The position numbers were made by a program, and so were the translations under genes. A DNA stretch of 64,000 bases from Variovorax sp. 54. Its GTDB lineage: Bacteria > Pseudomonadota > Gammaproteobacteria > Burkholderiales > Burkholderiaceae_C. Location of the stretch: contig NZ_PEFF01000001.1 of the NCBI RefSeq assembly GCF_002754375.1, positions 4,295,501-4,359,500 of the forward strand. The letters run 5' to 3'. The notes beneath the pieces were generated by a model. The model searched no databases and had not been told where the DNA came from. It worked only from the letters and a program-made list of their open reading frames with translations. Position 1 is the stretch's first letter, and each line of letters begins with the position of its first letter. Positions 8,939 to 17,696 of this stretch are shown one piece after another.

Positions 8939-9188
8939 TTCAGGGCGCGCTCCCGCCGACGGGGCACCTTGCTCCGCGAATGTCCCCCGGCCTGCGGCCT
9001 CCTCCTTGATTTCGCTGCGCAAGGCACCCCATCAGCGTGAGCGTTGTTCGCAACGGTCGTTGATCGGCCGCAAACCGACAGCGTGCCCTCGTGCACAGGG
9101 CACTGGGTGCTACCCGCAGCGAAATCAAGGAGGAGGGCGAAGCCCGGGGGACATTCGCGGAGGGGAGTACCCGGTGTCCTGTGCACAC
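8939..9188 (+). repeat. Composite 250-bp intergenic repeat, copy 1
   Basis: Nearly the whole 327-bp gap between phnT and the permease gene is one element whose sequence recurs in the opposite orientation at 37041-37291. It is built of two units in inverted orientation, each with the core CCGCGAATGTCCCCCGG and TTGATTTCGCTGCG. The right unit (9091-9186) is bounded by imperfect inverted ends beginning GTGCACAGG; the left unit (about 8960-9030) has ends resembling GGGGCACCTTGC. It carries no credible gene. It looks like a non-autonomous, MITE-like or REP-like dispersed repeat. Confidence 0.8.
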
Positions 9189-9220
9189 GCCCCGAACAAC
9201 GACACCAAAAAAAGAACAAC

Positions 9221-10930
9221 ATGAGCACCCCTTCCGAAGCCCTCGCCCCGATCGCGATCCCTCGCACGGTCCACTTCGACCGCGAACGCTGGCTCACCGG
9301 CGCCGCCGCGCTGCTGGTCGTGCTGCTCCTGGTCGTGATCGTCGCGCTCCCCGTCGGCGCACTGGTCGGCCAGAGCTTCTACGACCGCGCCGGCGCGTTC
9401 GTCGGCTTGACGAATTTTGCGCGCTACCTCGAGAGCCCCGCGCTCGTTCAGTCGGCCTTCAATAGCGTCGGCCTTGCAGTGATCAGCGCCGTGCTTTGCA
9501 CCTCTATCGCCTACGTGTACGCCTACGGCCTCACGCTCTCGTGCATGCCCGCCAAGGGGCTGCTGCGCGCCGTGGCGCTCATGCCGCTGCTTGCGCCCTC
9601 GCTGCTGCCGGCCATCAGCCTGATCTACCTGTTCGGCAACCAGGGCCTGTTCAAGGGGCTGCTGGGCGATCTGTCGATCTACGGCCCGCTGGGCATCGTG
9701 CTCGGTTCGGTGTTCTGGACGCTGCCGCATGCGCTGCTGATCCTCACCACGGCCATGGCCACGTCCGACGGGCGCTTGTACGAAGCCGCGCAGACGCTGG
9801 GTGCCTCGCGCTGGCGCATTTTTCGCACCGTCACGCTGCCGGCGTCGCGCTACGGCCTCATCGTGGCTGCGATGGTCGTGTTCGTGCTCGTCATCACCGA
9901 CTTCGGCGTGCCCAAGGTGGTGGGCGGCCAGACCGGCGTGCTCGCGACCGACATCTACAAGCAGGTGGTCGGGCAGCAGAACTTCCAGATGGGCGCGGTG
10001 GTCGGCCTCGTGCTGCTGATTCCGGCGGTGCTGTCGTTCCTGGTCGAGCGGCGCGTGCGCCGCAAGCAGGCCGCGGCGCTGTCGGCGCGCGCCACGCCCT
10101 ACCAGCCCGAACCCGTGAAGTCGCGCGACCGCGCGCTGCTCGTGTTCTGCACGCTCACCGCCATCGCCATCGTCGTGATGATCGGCATGGCCGTGTTCGC
10201 CTCGCTCGCTACCTATTGGCCCTACAAGCTCACGCCGTCGCTGAAGAACTACGACTTCAGCAACATGGACGGCGGCGGCTGGGGCAGCTACAGCAACTCG
10301 CTGCGCCTGGCGCTGTACGCGGCCGTGGCGGGCGCGTTCGCCACCTTCGTGTCGGCCTACTTCGTGGAGAAGCCGCGCCACTTCGGCCTGCTGCGCGAAC
10401 TGCTGAACCTGCTGGCCAACCTGCCGCTCGCGGTGCCGGGGCTCGTGCTCGGCGTGGGCTACATCTTCTTCTTCAACTCGGCGGCGAACCCGCTGCACGG
10501 CCTGTACGGCGGCATGGCGATTTTGGTGATCTGCACCGTGGCGCACTTCTTTTCGGTGGCGCACCTCACCTCGCTCACCGCGCTGCGCCAGCTCGACCGC
10601 GAGTACGAGCTGGTGTCCGAATCGATGGGCGTGCCGTTCTGGCGCACGCTGTGGCGCGTGCACCTGCCGGTGGCGCTGCCCACTGTGCTGAACGTGGCCG
10701 GCTATTTCTTCGTCAATGCGATGACCACCGTGTCGGCCGTCGTTTTCCTCTATTCGCCACAGACCACGCTGGCCGCCATCGCCGTGCTCAACATGGACGA
10801 CGCTGGCGACGTGGCGCCCGCCGCGGCCATGGCCTCGCTCATCATGCTCACGGCCGCCGTCGGCCGCGGCCTGTTCGCGCTGGCCGGGCACTGGGCACTG
10901 AAGCGCACGCAAGCCTGGAGGCAACGTTGA
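9221..10930 (+). CDS. phnU: 2-aminoethylphosphonate ABC transporter, fused double permease
   Basis: A 569-residue inner-membrane protein with two BPD_transp_1 permease units in tandem, each carrying an EAA loop (YEAAQTLGASRWRIF and YELVSESMGVPFWRTLW) that docks onto the ATPase. About 12 membrane segments. The ATG at 9221 (MSTPSEAL) is the true start; the open frame upstream runs through the repeat element and is spurious. The ribosome site is poor (AAAGAAC). The stop overlaps the next start by one base (TGATG), so the downstream FAD gene is translationally coupled. Confidence 0.9.
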   Translation: MSTPSEALAPIAIPRTVHFDRERWLTGAAALLVVLLLVVIVALPVGALVGQSFYDRAGAFVGLTNFARYLESPALVQSAFNSVGLAVISAVLCTSIAYVYAYGLTLSCMPAKGLLRAVALMPLLAPSLLPAISLIYLFGNQGLFKGLLGDLSIYGPLGIVLGSVFWTLPHALLILTTAMATSDGRLYEAAQTLGASRWRIFRTVTLPASRYGLIVAAMVVFVLVITDFGVPKVVGGQTGVLATDIYKQVVGQQNFQMGAVVGLVLLIPAVLSFLVERRVRRKQAAALSARATPYQPEPVKSRDRALLVFCTLTAIAIVVMIGMAVFASLATYWPYKLTPSLKNYDFSNMDGGGWGSYSNSLRLALYAAVAGAFATFVSAYFVEKPRHFGLLRELLNLLANLPLAVPGLVLGVGYIFFFNSAANPLHGLYGGMAILVICTVAHFFSVAHLTSLTALRQLDREYELVSESMGVPFWRTLWRVHLPVALPTVLNVAGYFFVNAMTTVSAVVFLYSPQTTLAAIAVLNMDDAGDVAPAAAMASLIMLTAAVGRGLFALAGHWALKRTQAWRQR

Positions 10931-12063
10931 TGAGCCCGAGCATGTCCGTCGAGAGCTTCGATGTGATCGTGGTCGGTGCCGGCATCGTCGGCTTGGCCCA
11001 TGCGTACACCGCCGCACAGCGCGGCCTCAAGGTGTGCGTGGTCGAGCGCGATGCAGCCTGCCTGGGCGCATCGATCCGCAACTTCGGCTTCATCACCGTC
11101 ACCGGCCAGGCGCCGGGCGACATGTGGCGCCGCGCCATGCATTCACGCGACGTGTGGCAGGCCATCGCGCCGCAGGCCGGCATCGACATCGTGCACCGCC
11201 ACCTCTGGCTCGCGGCCTACCGGCCCGAGGCGCATGCCGTGCTCGAAGCTTTCTTGCGCACGCCGATGGCCGAGGCCTGCGCGCTCATCGACGCCGCCGA
11301 TGCGCAGGCGCGCGCGCCCGGGCTCAACCTGGCGCAGGCGCGCTCGGTGCTGTTCAGCCCGCACGAGCTGCGAGTCGAATCGCGCACCGCCGTCGGCCTG
11401 CTCGCACGCTGGCTGGCCGAGGCGCACGGCGTCGTGTTTCGCTTCGGCGAAACCGTGCACGAAGTCGAAACCCCGCGCGTGCGCACCTCGCGCGGCACCC
11501 TGCGCGGCGAGCGCGTGGTGGTCTGCACCAACACCGAGCTGCACGGCCTGTTCGCCGGGCGCATCGCCACGCACGACCTCACGCTGTGCCGCCTGCAGAT
11601 GCTGCGCGTGCAGCCCGAGGCGGGCTTTCGTTTGCCGGGTGCCGTGATGACCGACCTGAGCCTCGTGCGCTACGAGGGCTACAGCAGCCTGCCCGAAGCG
11701 GCGGCGCTGCGCGAGCGGCTGATGCAGGAAGAGCGCGCCTCGCTCGACCACGGCATCCACCTCATCGTCGTGCAGAGCGCTGACGGCTCGCTGGTGGTCG
11801 GCGATTCGCACCACTACGGCGACGCGCCCGAACCCTTTGCCATCGAAGCGGTCGACCAGCTCATCCTGCGCCACCTGCGCAGCACGCTCAACCTCGAGAC
11901 CGCGCAGGTCACCGAACGCTGGACCGGCGTGTACCCGTCGTCCAAAACCACGCCCTGCGTGATCGACGCACCCGACGACGCCACGCGCGTGGTGCTGGTC
12001 ACCAGCGGCAGCGGCGCGAGCACCGGTTTCGGCATTGCCGCCGACGTGTTCGACGCGTGGTGA
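10930..12063 (+). CDS. FAD-dependent oxidoreductase of phosphonate operons
   Basis: A 377-residue DAO-type flavoenzyme. The dinucleotide-binding motif IVVGAGIVGL (about residues 13-22) is followed by VVERD at the end of the second strand, and the C-terminal VLVTSGSGASTGFGIA closes the FAD site. It matches the family repeatedly found between AEP transporter genes and phnX (TIGR03364-like, related to the Pbf flavoenzymes). No PhnW aminotransferase is present, so oxidative deamination of AEP or an N-alkylated AEP to phosphonoacetaldehyde is the probable role. It is coupled to the permease by one-base overlap and followed by phnX after 37 nt. Confidence 0.85.
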   Translation: MSPSMSVESFDVIVVGAGIVGLAHAYTAAQRGLKVCVVERDAACLGASIRNFGFITVTGQAPGDMWRRAMHSRDVWQAIAPQAGIDIVHRHLWLAAYRPEAHAVLEAFLRTPMAEACALIDAADAQARAPGLNLAQARSVLFSPHELRVESRTAVGLLARWLAEAHGVVFRFGETVHEVETPRVRTSRGTLRGERVVVCTNTELHGLFAGRIATHDLTLCRLQMLRVQPEAGFRLPGAVMTDLSLVRYEGYSSLPEAAALRERLMQEERASLDHGIHLIVVQSADGSLVVGDSHHYGDAPEPFAIEAVDQLILRHLRSTLNLETAQVTERWTGVYPSSKTTPCVIDAPDDATRVVLVTSGSGASTGFGIAADVFDAW

Positions 12064-12100
12064 TCGCCGTCACCTTCCTGACCTTTCCTCCTGTGTCGCC

Positions 12101-12934
12101 ATGAACGCCCATCACCATTCCAAGCTGCAGGCCGTCGTCTTCGACTGGGCCGGCACCATCCTCGACTTCGGTTCCTGCGCGCCCATGGGCGCCTTCGTGA
12201 AGCTGTTCGAACAGTTCGGCATCGACATCACCATCGACGAGGCGCGCGCCCCGATGGGCATGGCCAAGTGGGACCACATCAAGGCGCTGGGCATGCAGCC
12301 GCGCATCGCCGCGCAGTGGGAGACGAAGCACGGCCATGCCTTCAGCGACGCCGACGTCGACCGCCTGTACGAGGTGTTCACGCCCATGAACGCGGCCAGC
12401 GTGCGCGACCACACCGACTTCATTCCGGGCGCCCTCGAGGCCGTCCACGCGGCGCGCGAGCGCGGCCTGAAGATCGGTTCGACCACCGGCTACAACCGCC
12501 CGATCATGGACGTCGTCACGCCGCTGGCCACGGCCGGTGGCTACACGCCCGACAACCTCGTGTGCGCGGGCGACCTCGCGGCGGGACGCCCGTCGCCGCT
12601 CATGATGTACCGCTGCTTCGCCGACCTCGGCGTGTGGCCGCCGCACACCGTCGTCAAGGTCGACGACACCGGCGTGGGCCTGCAGGAAGGCCTCAACGCC
12701 GGCACCTGGGCCGTCGGCGTGTCGGTCAGCGGCAACGTCAACGGCCTGACGCTGGCCGAGTGGCAGGCCCTCGACCTCGACGGCCAGCAGGCCCGCCGCG
12801 CCCGCGCCACCGCCGAGTTGGAAGCCGCCGGCGCGCACTACGTGATCGACAGCGTGGCCGACCTGCCGAACGTTCTGGAAGACATCGAACGCCGCCTGCA
12901 GGCCGGCGAGCGCCCGGAAGTCCTCTTGCGCTGA
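12101..12934 (+). CDS. phnX: Phosphonoacetaldehyde hydrolase (phosphonatase)
   Basis: HAD-superfamily enzyme of 277 residues that splits phosphonoacetaldehyde into acetaldehyde and phosphate. The nucleophile motif FDWAGTILDFGSCAP places Asp15 as nucleophile, and Lys56 in MGMAKWDHIKAL is the Schiff-base lysine characteristic of phosphonatase rather than other HAD enzymes. GSTTGYNRPIMD and VKVDDTGVGLQEG supply the remaining HAD motifs. The start at 12101 (MNAHHHSK) is chosen because the PhnX domain begins directly after it. Last gene of the AEP operon. Confidence 0.96.
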   Translation: MNAHHHSKLQAVVFDWAGTILDFGSCAPMGAFVKLFEQFGIDITIDEARAPMGMAKWDHIKALGMQPRIAAQWETKHGHAFSDADVDRLYEVFTPMNAASVRDHTDFIPGALEAVHAARERGLKIGSTTGYNRPIMDVVTPLATAGGYTPDNLVCAGDLAAGRPSPLMMYRCFADLGVWPPHTVVKVDDTGVGLQEGLNAGTWAVGVSVSGNVNGLTLAEWQALDLDGQQARRARATAELEAAGAHYVIDSVADLPNVLEDIERRLQAGERPEVLLR

Positions 12935-13009
12935 AGCAGAAAAAAGTGCGCTTCGCCGACGGTGGCTGGCGCTGCCGTCCGACTTGACGCACCCCATCGC
13001 GGGCTTAGC

Positions 13010-13168
13010 ATGCGCCGCATGCGAAGCACAGCCTTTGTTCTTCTGCTCTGTCTCGGCCTGCTGACAGCGGCCTGCGACGGCAAGCGCAAGCCCGGCACTC
13101 CGATGCCGAAGGCCTTCTTGTCGTCGAGCGTCGTGGTGGTGATGGCGCCTGCGCCGTTCGTGGGCTGA
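13010..13168 (+). CDS. Small putative lipoprotein
   Basis: A 52-residue open frame beginning MRRMRSTAFVLLLCLGLL with lipobox LTAAC near residue 20, then a short charged and Pro-containing tail ending at a TGA. The signal is a good type II signal peptide, which argues that this small frame is real, but no family is recognised. An alternative start is three codons in. It stands between phnX and a convergent acetyltransferase gene and may be read from the phosphonate operon. Confidence 0.5.
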   Translation: MRRMRSTAFVLLLCLGLLTAACDGKRKPGTPMPKAFLSSSVVVVMAPAPFVG

Positions 13169-13209
13169 GGCTGCCGGGGCGTTTCAGCGCACCGGCCGCG
13201 GCGAACGTC

Positions 13210-13662
13210 TCAGGACGGGACGTACGCCAGCACTTCATCGCCCGCTGCATCGAATTCGCCCGTGGGCTTCCAGCCCAGGTGCCGGTAGAACCCGTGTGAG
13301 CGCACCTGCGGATCGGGCGAACAGCCCAGGAAGAGCTGCTGGAAGCCGAGCCCTTTGAACTCTTCGACCATCAGTGCGAGCAGCGCCTTGCCGATGCCCT
13401 GGCCTTCGTACGCAGGCAGCAGCGCCAGCACGCCGATCTCGCCGGTGTCCCGCTCGCCGAAGCAGTAGCCGGCCAGCGCGCCATCGACGAAGGCAACGTA
13501 GCCGGGCAGGGAGCCGTCGGCGATGCCGGCTTGCCAGCTTTCCAACGTGATGCCGAGCGCCTTCAGGTCTTCGACCGAGAAGGCGTTCTCTCGCGTGCGG
13601 CCTCGCAGGTCGAGGCACGCGGGCGTGTCTTCAGGCACGGCCTGTCTGTAGGTGATTTGCAT
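13210..13662 (-). CDS. GNAT family N-acetyltransferase
   Basis: A 150-residue single-domain GNAT protein starting MQITYRQAVPEDTPACLDLR. The acetyl-CoA binding motif A appears as LALLPAYEGQGIGKALL (Q/R-x-x-G-x-G/A form), followed by FYRHLGWKPTGEFD, typical of the C-terminal strand. Acceptor substrate unknown. The start at 13662 is used because the GNAT fold begins at once; the longer open frame upstream is not needed. Confidence 0.85.
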   Translation of the reverse strand: MQITYRQAVPEDTPACLDLRGRTRENAFSVEDLKALGITLESWQAGIADGSLPGYVAFVDGALAGYCFGERDTGEIGVLALLPAYEGQGIGKALLALMVEEFKGLGFQQLFLGCSPDPQVRSHGFYRHLGWKPTGEFDAAGDEVLAYVPS

Positions 13663-13760
13663 GCGTTGGGTTCTCGAGGGCACGCGCAGCAAGCGACGCA
13701 GCCTTCCGCGAGAATGCCACACGACGTGCACGGCCCGATGCATGCGTGGAGACAAAGAGA

Positions 13761-15029
13761 ATGAAGACGACCCCAGCGACAACCATCGTCCACCAGCCCG
13801 ACTCGCGCTACGCCATGGTGCGCCTGGCGCTCACGCTGCTGGTCATGACGGTCGGCAGCAGCGGCATGTACGTGGTGTCGGTCATGCTGCCCGCCGTGCA
13901 GGCCGAGTTCGGCGTGGCGCGCGCCGATGCCTCCATGCCCTACACGCTGCTGATGCTGGGCTTCGGCTTCGGTGGCGTGCTCATGGGCAAGCTGGCCGAC
14001 CGCATCGGCGTGATGAAGCCGATGCTGATGGGCTCGGTCTTCCTGGCCGCCGGCTACATCGCCACGGGCATGTCGGAAGGCATCGTGTCCTTCACCGTCG
14101 CGCAGGCGCTGCTGGTCGGCCTGCTCGGCAGCTCGGTGGCCTTTGCGCCGCTGGTGGCCGACACCTCGCTGTGGTTCGTCAAGCGGCGCGGCATTGCGGT
14201 GGCGGTGTGCGCCAGCGGCAACTACCTGGCAGGCGCGGTGTGGCCGCCCATCGCGCAGCACTTCGTCGAGCAGGTGGGCTGGCGCCAGACCTACATCGGC
14301 ATGGGCATCTTCTGCGGCCTGACGATGGCGCTGCTCGCGCTGTTCTTCCGCGCACGGCCACCGGCACTGGCCGAGGTGGCGCCGGTGTCGCAGGTGGCGG
14401 GCAGCACCCTGGTGCGCGACATGACGCGGCCCTTCGGCCTGAGCCTGGGCACGGCGCAGGGCCTGCTGTGCGTGGCGGGCGTGGCCTGCTGCGTGGCGAT
14501 GGCGATGCCGCAGGTGCACATCGTGGCCTACTGCGGCGACCTAGGCTACGGTCCGGCGCAGGGCGCGATGATGCTGTCGCTGATGCTGGGTTTCGGCATC
14601 GTGAGCCGGCTGGTGTCGGGCGCCATCTGCGACCGCATCGGCGGGCTGCGCACGCTGATGCTGGGCGGTGTGCTGCAGTGCGTGGCGCTGCTGCTGTTCC
14701 TGCCCTTCGACGGGCTGGTGCCGCTGTATGTGATCTCGGCGCTGTTCGGCCTGTTCCAGGGCGGCATCGTGCCCTCGTACGCAATCATCGTGCGCGAGCA
14801 CTTTCCGCCCAAGGAAGCCGGCGCGCGCGTGGGCACGGTGCTGATGTTCACGCTGTTCGGCATGGCGTTGGGCGGCTGGATGTCAGGCAAGGTCTTCGAC
14901 CTGACGGGCAGCTATCACGCGGCCTTCCTGAACGGCATTGGATGGAACCTGGTGAACGTGAGCATCGCGGCGTTCCTGTTGTTCAGGGTGAGCCGGATGC
15001 GGCGGGGTGGGATGGCGGTGGCGGCTTGA
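13761..15029 (+). CDS. MFS transporter
   Basis: A 422-residue major facilitator with about 12 membrane segments. The loop 2-3 motif GKLADRIGVMKPML and its counterpart SGAICDRIGGLRTLML in the second half are the duplicated MFS signature. Resemblance is to the NarK/OxlT/CynX-like carriers; the substrate is unknown. Start ATG at 13761 follows GGAGACAAAGAGA; an in-frame GTG five codons upstream is possible. No co-transcribed enzyme hints at a substrate. Confidence 0.88.
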   Translation: MKTTPATTIVHQPDSRYAMVRLALTLLVMTVGSSGMYVVSVMLPAVQAEFGVARADASMPYTLLMLGFGFGGVLMGKLADRIGVMKPMLMGSVFLAAGYIATGMSEGIVSFTVAQALLVGLLGSSVAFAPLVADTSLWFVKRRGIAVAVCASGNYLAGAVWPPIAQHFVEQVGWRQTYIGMGIFCGLTMALLALFFRARPPALAEVAPVSQVAGSTLVRDMTRPFGLSLGTAQGLLCVAGVACCVAMAMPQVHIVAYCGDLGYGPAQGAMMLSLMLGFGIVSRLVSGAICDRIGGLRTLMLGGVLQCVALLLFLPFDGLVPLYVISALFGLFQGGIVPSYAIIVREHFPPKEAGARVGTVLMFTLFGMALGGWMSGKVFDLTGSYHAAFLNGIGWNLVNVSIAAFLLFRVSRMRRGGMAVAA

Positions 15030-15085
15030 GGCCGCAGGCTGCCTCTTCCGCCTCTTGACGCGGCAGGTATTCGATCAAGGCTTTT

Positions 15086-15388
15086 CTATGCCAACGCCAG
15101 GAAAACGCCGGTAGCGACAAGCAGAGTCCCTAGCAGACCCATGCCTGCCCAATAGATGCACGCATCGCGCCTCGCGCACTTCTTGCATGCCCGGGCCAAA
15201 GTGGCGGGTCCCGGACCACCAGCAACGCGGATGTGAACGGACTGCATGGGCCCCAGTTCCACACCGCATCGAAAGCAGTTCCACGACGAGCTTGTTCGCC
15301 GCGCCTTGCGATGGTTGTACCTGTCCCAAGCGAACACACCCAAGGCCAGTGCGATCAGGAACGCGAGGAGGATTCGAGTTGCATCCAT
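15086..15388 (-). CDS. Small membrane protein with two Cys-x-x-Cys pairs
   Basis: A 100-residue protein with a membrane segment at each end (LLAFLIALALGVFAW and a C-terminal LLGTLLVATGVFLALA) and between them a cysteine-rich middle: CFRCG, then ACKKCARRDAC. The two Cys-x-x-Cys pairs suggest a zinc ribbon or knuckle held between the helices. No family recognised. It lies at the start of a region of visibly lower GC content with other genes of unknown function. Confidence 0.6.
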   Translation of the reverse strand: MDATRILLAFLIALALGVFAWDRYNHRKARRTSSSWNCFRCGVELGPMQSVHIRVAGGPGPATLARACKKCARRDACIYWAGMGLLGTLLVATGVFLALA

Positions 15389-15428
15389 GTGAGCGGCGGC
15401 GCTGATTGATTGCGGTAGTCGATCAACT

Positions 15429-15863
15429 TCACCGAGAGTCCGGGTTGAAAAGCGCAGCGAAGAAGCGTCGAATCAATCGGTGAATCTCGAAGTACAGGAA
15501 GATCGCGAGCGCGGCAACACAGAGTGCCGTGCCACCTTCGGTGGGTCCGAGCATCAGTACGAACAGGCCGATGACGAAGAGGCCGATGCATGCAAAGCGA
15601 ACGCCTGTGCGAGTCGCTCGTTCACTCTCTGCTTTCTTGCGAGCCTCTTCTTTGGCGCGTTCCACTTGCGCTCCCACGTCGGCCGCTGTCGCTCGGATTT
15701 CGTCTCGAATCCCACTTGGGTTGCGTCCGCTCAAAACGATGCGAAGCGCATTGCCAGCCTCCTCCGAGAGGCTGTCGCCACGGGTGACGAGGAGATACGA
15801 GAGTTCCTCGTCGGTCATCCTGGAGTAGCGATCCAGAAAGTACGCTGTTTGTGCTTCTTCCAA
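15429..15863 (-). CDS. Uncharacterised membrane protein
   Basis: About 144 residues: an N-terminal soluble part (YFLDRYSRMTDEELSYLL), a charged, probably coiled segment rich in Glu/Lys/Arg/Ala (VERAKEEARKKAESERA), and two C-terminal membrane segments. A TTG at 15863 preceded by AGGGAG at 8 nt is taken as start; an ATG at 15818 or a frame opening at 15998, overlapping the neighbouring lipoprotein gene, are alternatives. No known family. Base composition is lower in GC than the flanking genes. Confidence 0.55.
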   Translation of the reverse strand: MEEAQTAYFLDRYSRMTDEELSYLLVTRGDSLSEEAGNALRIVLSGRNPSGIRDEIRATAADVGAQVERAKEEARKKAESERATRTGVRFACIGLFVIGLFVLMLGPTEGGTALCVAALAIFLYFEIHRLIRRFFAALFNPDSR

Positions 15864-15933
15864 TTTCAAGTCTCCCTGCTTGAGTCGGCCTCGTGGCGGA
15901 ATTCGATCGTTCGATTTCAACGTGGGCGGAGGG

Positions 15934-17568
15934 CTACGGAAGAACTCGCTCTGCCCGCCAGGTCTTTCCGCCATCCACTGAAACCATGAACCTGCCATTC
16001 AGACCGACATAGCCTATTTTTTCTGTACCACCCAATGCGACGAGGGCGCCGCCGATGGTCTTTGGCGAACCAGCCAGGGACCATGTATGACCGGCGTCAT
16101 TGGTTCTCCACACGGACTGTTCAATCAGCTCCGGATCAAAAGCCGCCCTGGAGTCGAGACGAATGACATAGCCGACTTTCTCCGAGACAAACAGCAAGCT
16201 GCCATTGGCCCAGTTGAGATCACCACGTCTTTCCCAGCTCTTGCCATTGTCCTGGGAGGTCATGAAGTACATGCCCGTCATCGGAATGCCAGCAAAGCGG
16301 CCGACGCTTCCATCGTTCAGGGAGGCCCAGTTGGAAGGAACGTTCTCGTCGCCCGAGGAAACATCCCTCCAGATCGGATCTGTGCCGCTGTATTTGAGAA
16401 CCTCCGTCTTGCTCTGAAACGCTCCCATGGCAAAAAGCACCTGGCTGCTTGCCTCGAGAACATATCCGCGCACGTCGTTCATTGGGTTCGAAAAGAGTGC
16501 ACGGGGCTTCGAGAACTGCTCCTTCAAGGGACGGTTTGGCGCAGCGTCGACAGAAAGCCCAAGGAATCGATCGCTCGTTTGAAGCACAACGAGTACATCG
16601 GCGCTGCCTGGCAATGGACCGACGTGGATGACGGACGAATCATCGGCCGGCAACGCAATCGACTCCCAGCTGCCTGTGGCTGTGCGACGCACCATCAAGA
16701 GGCCATTGTCAGAGCCCGCATACAACTCGCCGCCACGACCCACATGCAAGGACCGAATCGGCTGTGAGGTCGGTGTCTGCAGAAATGACCAAGTCCCTTG
16801 TGCACTTCGCACGGCAATTTGACCGAACGATTCACCGAACAGAGCGCTGCCATCGGGCTGCAGCACCGGAGAGGCAGCCCGCATGGTCAACCCCAGGAAC
16901 TGGTCATGGGTCTTGCGCCGCGCGCGAAGCCGGTCACCATCGCTCCATCCTAAGACCGGCCGCACACTCAATTGATCACGCAGCACTGGATTGAGGCGCC
17001 GAAGAATGGCTTGTCTGTCAAAGGACGCCTCTGGAGCGATGCCCCACTGGAACTCCCGCGAGTCGACGGGATAGTGTTTGCGCATGAATGCGATCGTGCC
17101 GAGATCGGTCAGCTGGCCGGCCGCAACTGCGAACCCAGGAAGCACATCGGAGGCATCGGCGAAGTTGGTAAGGGTGGCCATGCCTGAGGCTGAACTCTCA
17201 ACGCTATGGATCTCATATGTTCCGGCAAGCAGCGCACCTACAAACAAGCTGTGGTTTTCGATGGAGTCGGAACGATTCGAGAGCGACGTGAGGCCCGAAG
17301 TCTCCAGGTTCTTGACCCAGAGTTTGGACCATTGACTGAAGTACGTGGAGACCCGTGCGCGATTGGACGTTATCTTCAGAGAGACCACCCCCTGCGCGGA
17401 GGTCAACTGCAGTGAGCCCGGTGCATTCTTCGCGCGCTCTTCAGGCGATATCGGCGCTATGGCACACCCGCTCAACAGAAGAGAAACTGTCAACCACGGC
17501 GCGATCATGAGGCGAAACAACGAGCTCCTCGGATTCTTGACTGTCGCTTGTCGAGTGAAGTTAAACAT
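15934..17568 (-). CDS. Lipoprotein with Asp-box (BNR) beta-propeller
   Basis: A 544-residue protein with a type II signal peptide (WLTVSLLLSGC, lipobox LSGC). The C-terminal half carries repeated Asp-box motifs of the form S/T-x-D-x-G-x-T/S-W: SQDNGKSW, TNDAGHTW and SVDGGKTW, as in sialidase-like or YCF48/VPS10-type propellers. These mark a beta-propeller fold, not a particular activity; no catalytic residues of a sialidase are evident. Likely an outer-membrane or periplasmic lipoprotein. Codon use and GC content are distinctly lower than in the surrounding genes, suggesting acquisition by transfer. Confidence 0.75.
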   Translation of the reverse strand: MFNFTRQATVKNPRSSLFRLMIAPWLTVSLLLSGCAIAPISPEERAKNAPGSLQLTSAQGVVSLKITSNRARVSTYFSQWSKLWVKNLETSGLTSLSNRSDSIENHSLFVGALLAGTYEIHSVESSASGMATLTNFADASDVLPGFAVAAGQLTDLGTIAFMRKHYPVDSREFQWGIAPEASFDRQAILRRLNPVLRDQLSVRPVLGWSDGDRLRARRKTHDQFLGLTMRAASPVLQPDGSALFGESFGQIAVRSAQGTWSFLQTPTSQPIRSLHVGRGGELYAGSDNGLLMVRRTATGSWESIALPADDSSVIHVGPLPGSADVLVVLQTSDRFLGLSVDAAPNRPLKEQFSKPRALFSNPMNDVRGYVLEASSQVLFAMGAFQSKTEVLKYSGTDPIWRDVSSGDENVPSNWASLNDGSVGRFAGIPMTGMYFMTSQDNGKSWERRGDLNWANGSLLFVSEKVGYVIRLDSRAAFDPELIEQSVWRTNDAGHTWSLAGSPKTIGGALVALGGTEKIGYVGLNGRFMVSVDGGKTWRAERVLP

Positions 17569-17696
17569 CGTTCTTCTTGATCGGGCCGCAGCCCTTGCTC
17601 GTTCTAAATATAGGCCTGCCAGATACGGAACTTACCGGCGCGGCTGGACGATAGCAGGCTGAAAAAGGCATTTGCCCAGGGCCTACCCAATCGTCC

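Noticed and set aside
9044..9220. N-terminal extension of the fused AEP permease.
   Set aside because: It runs through the repeat element and has no family resemblance; the protein proper starts at ATG 9221.
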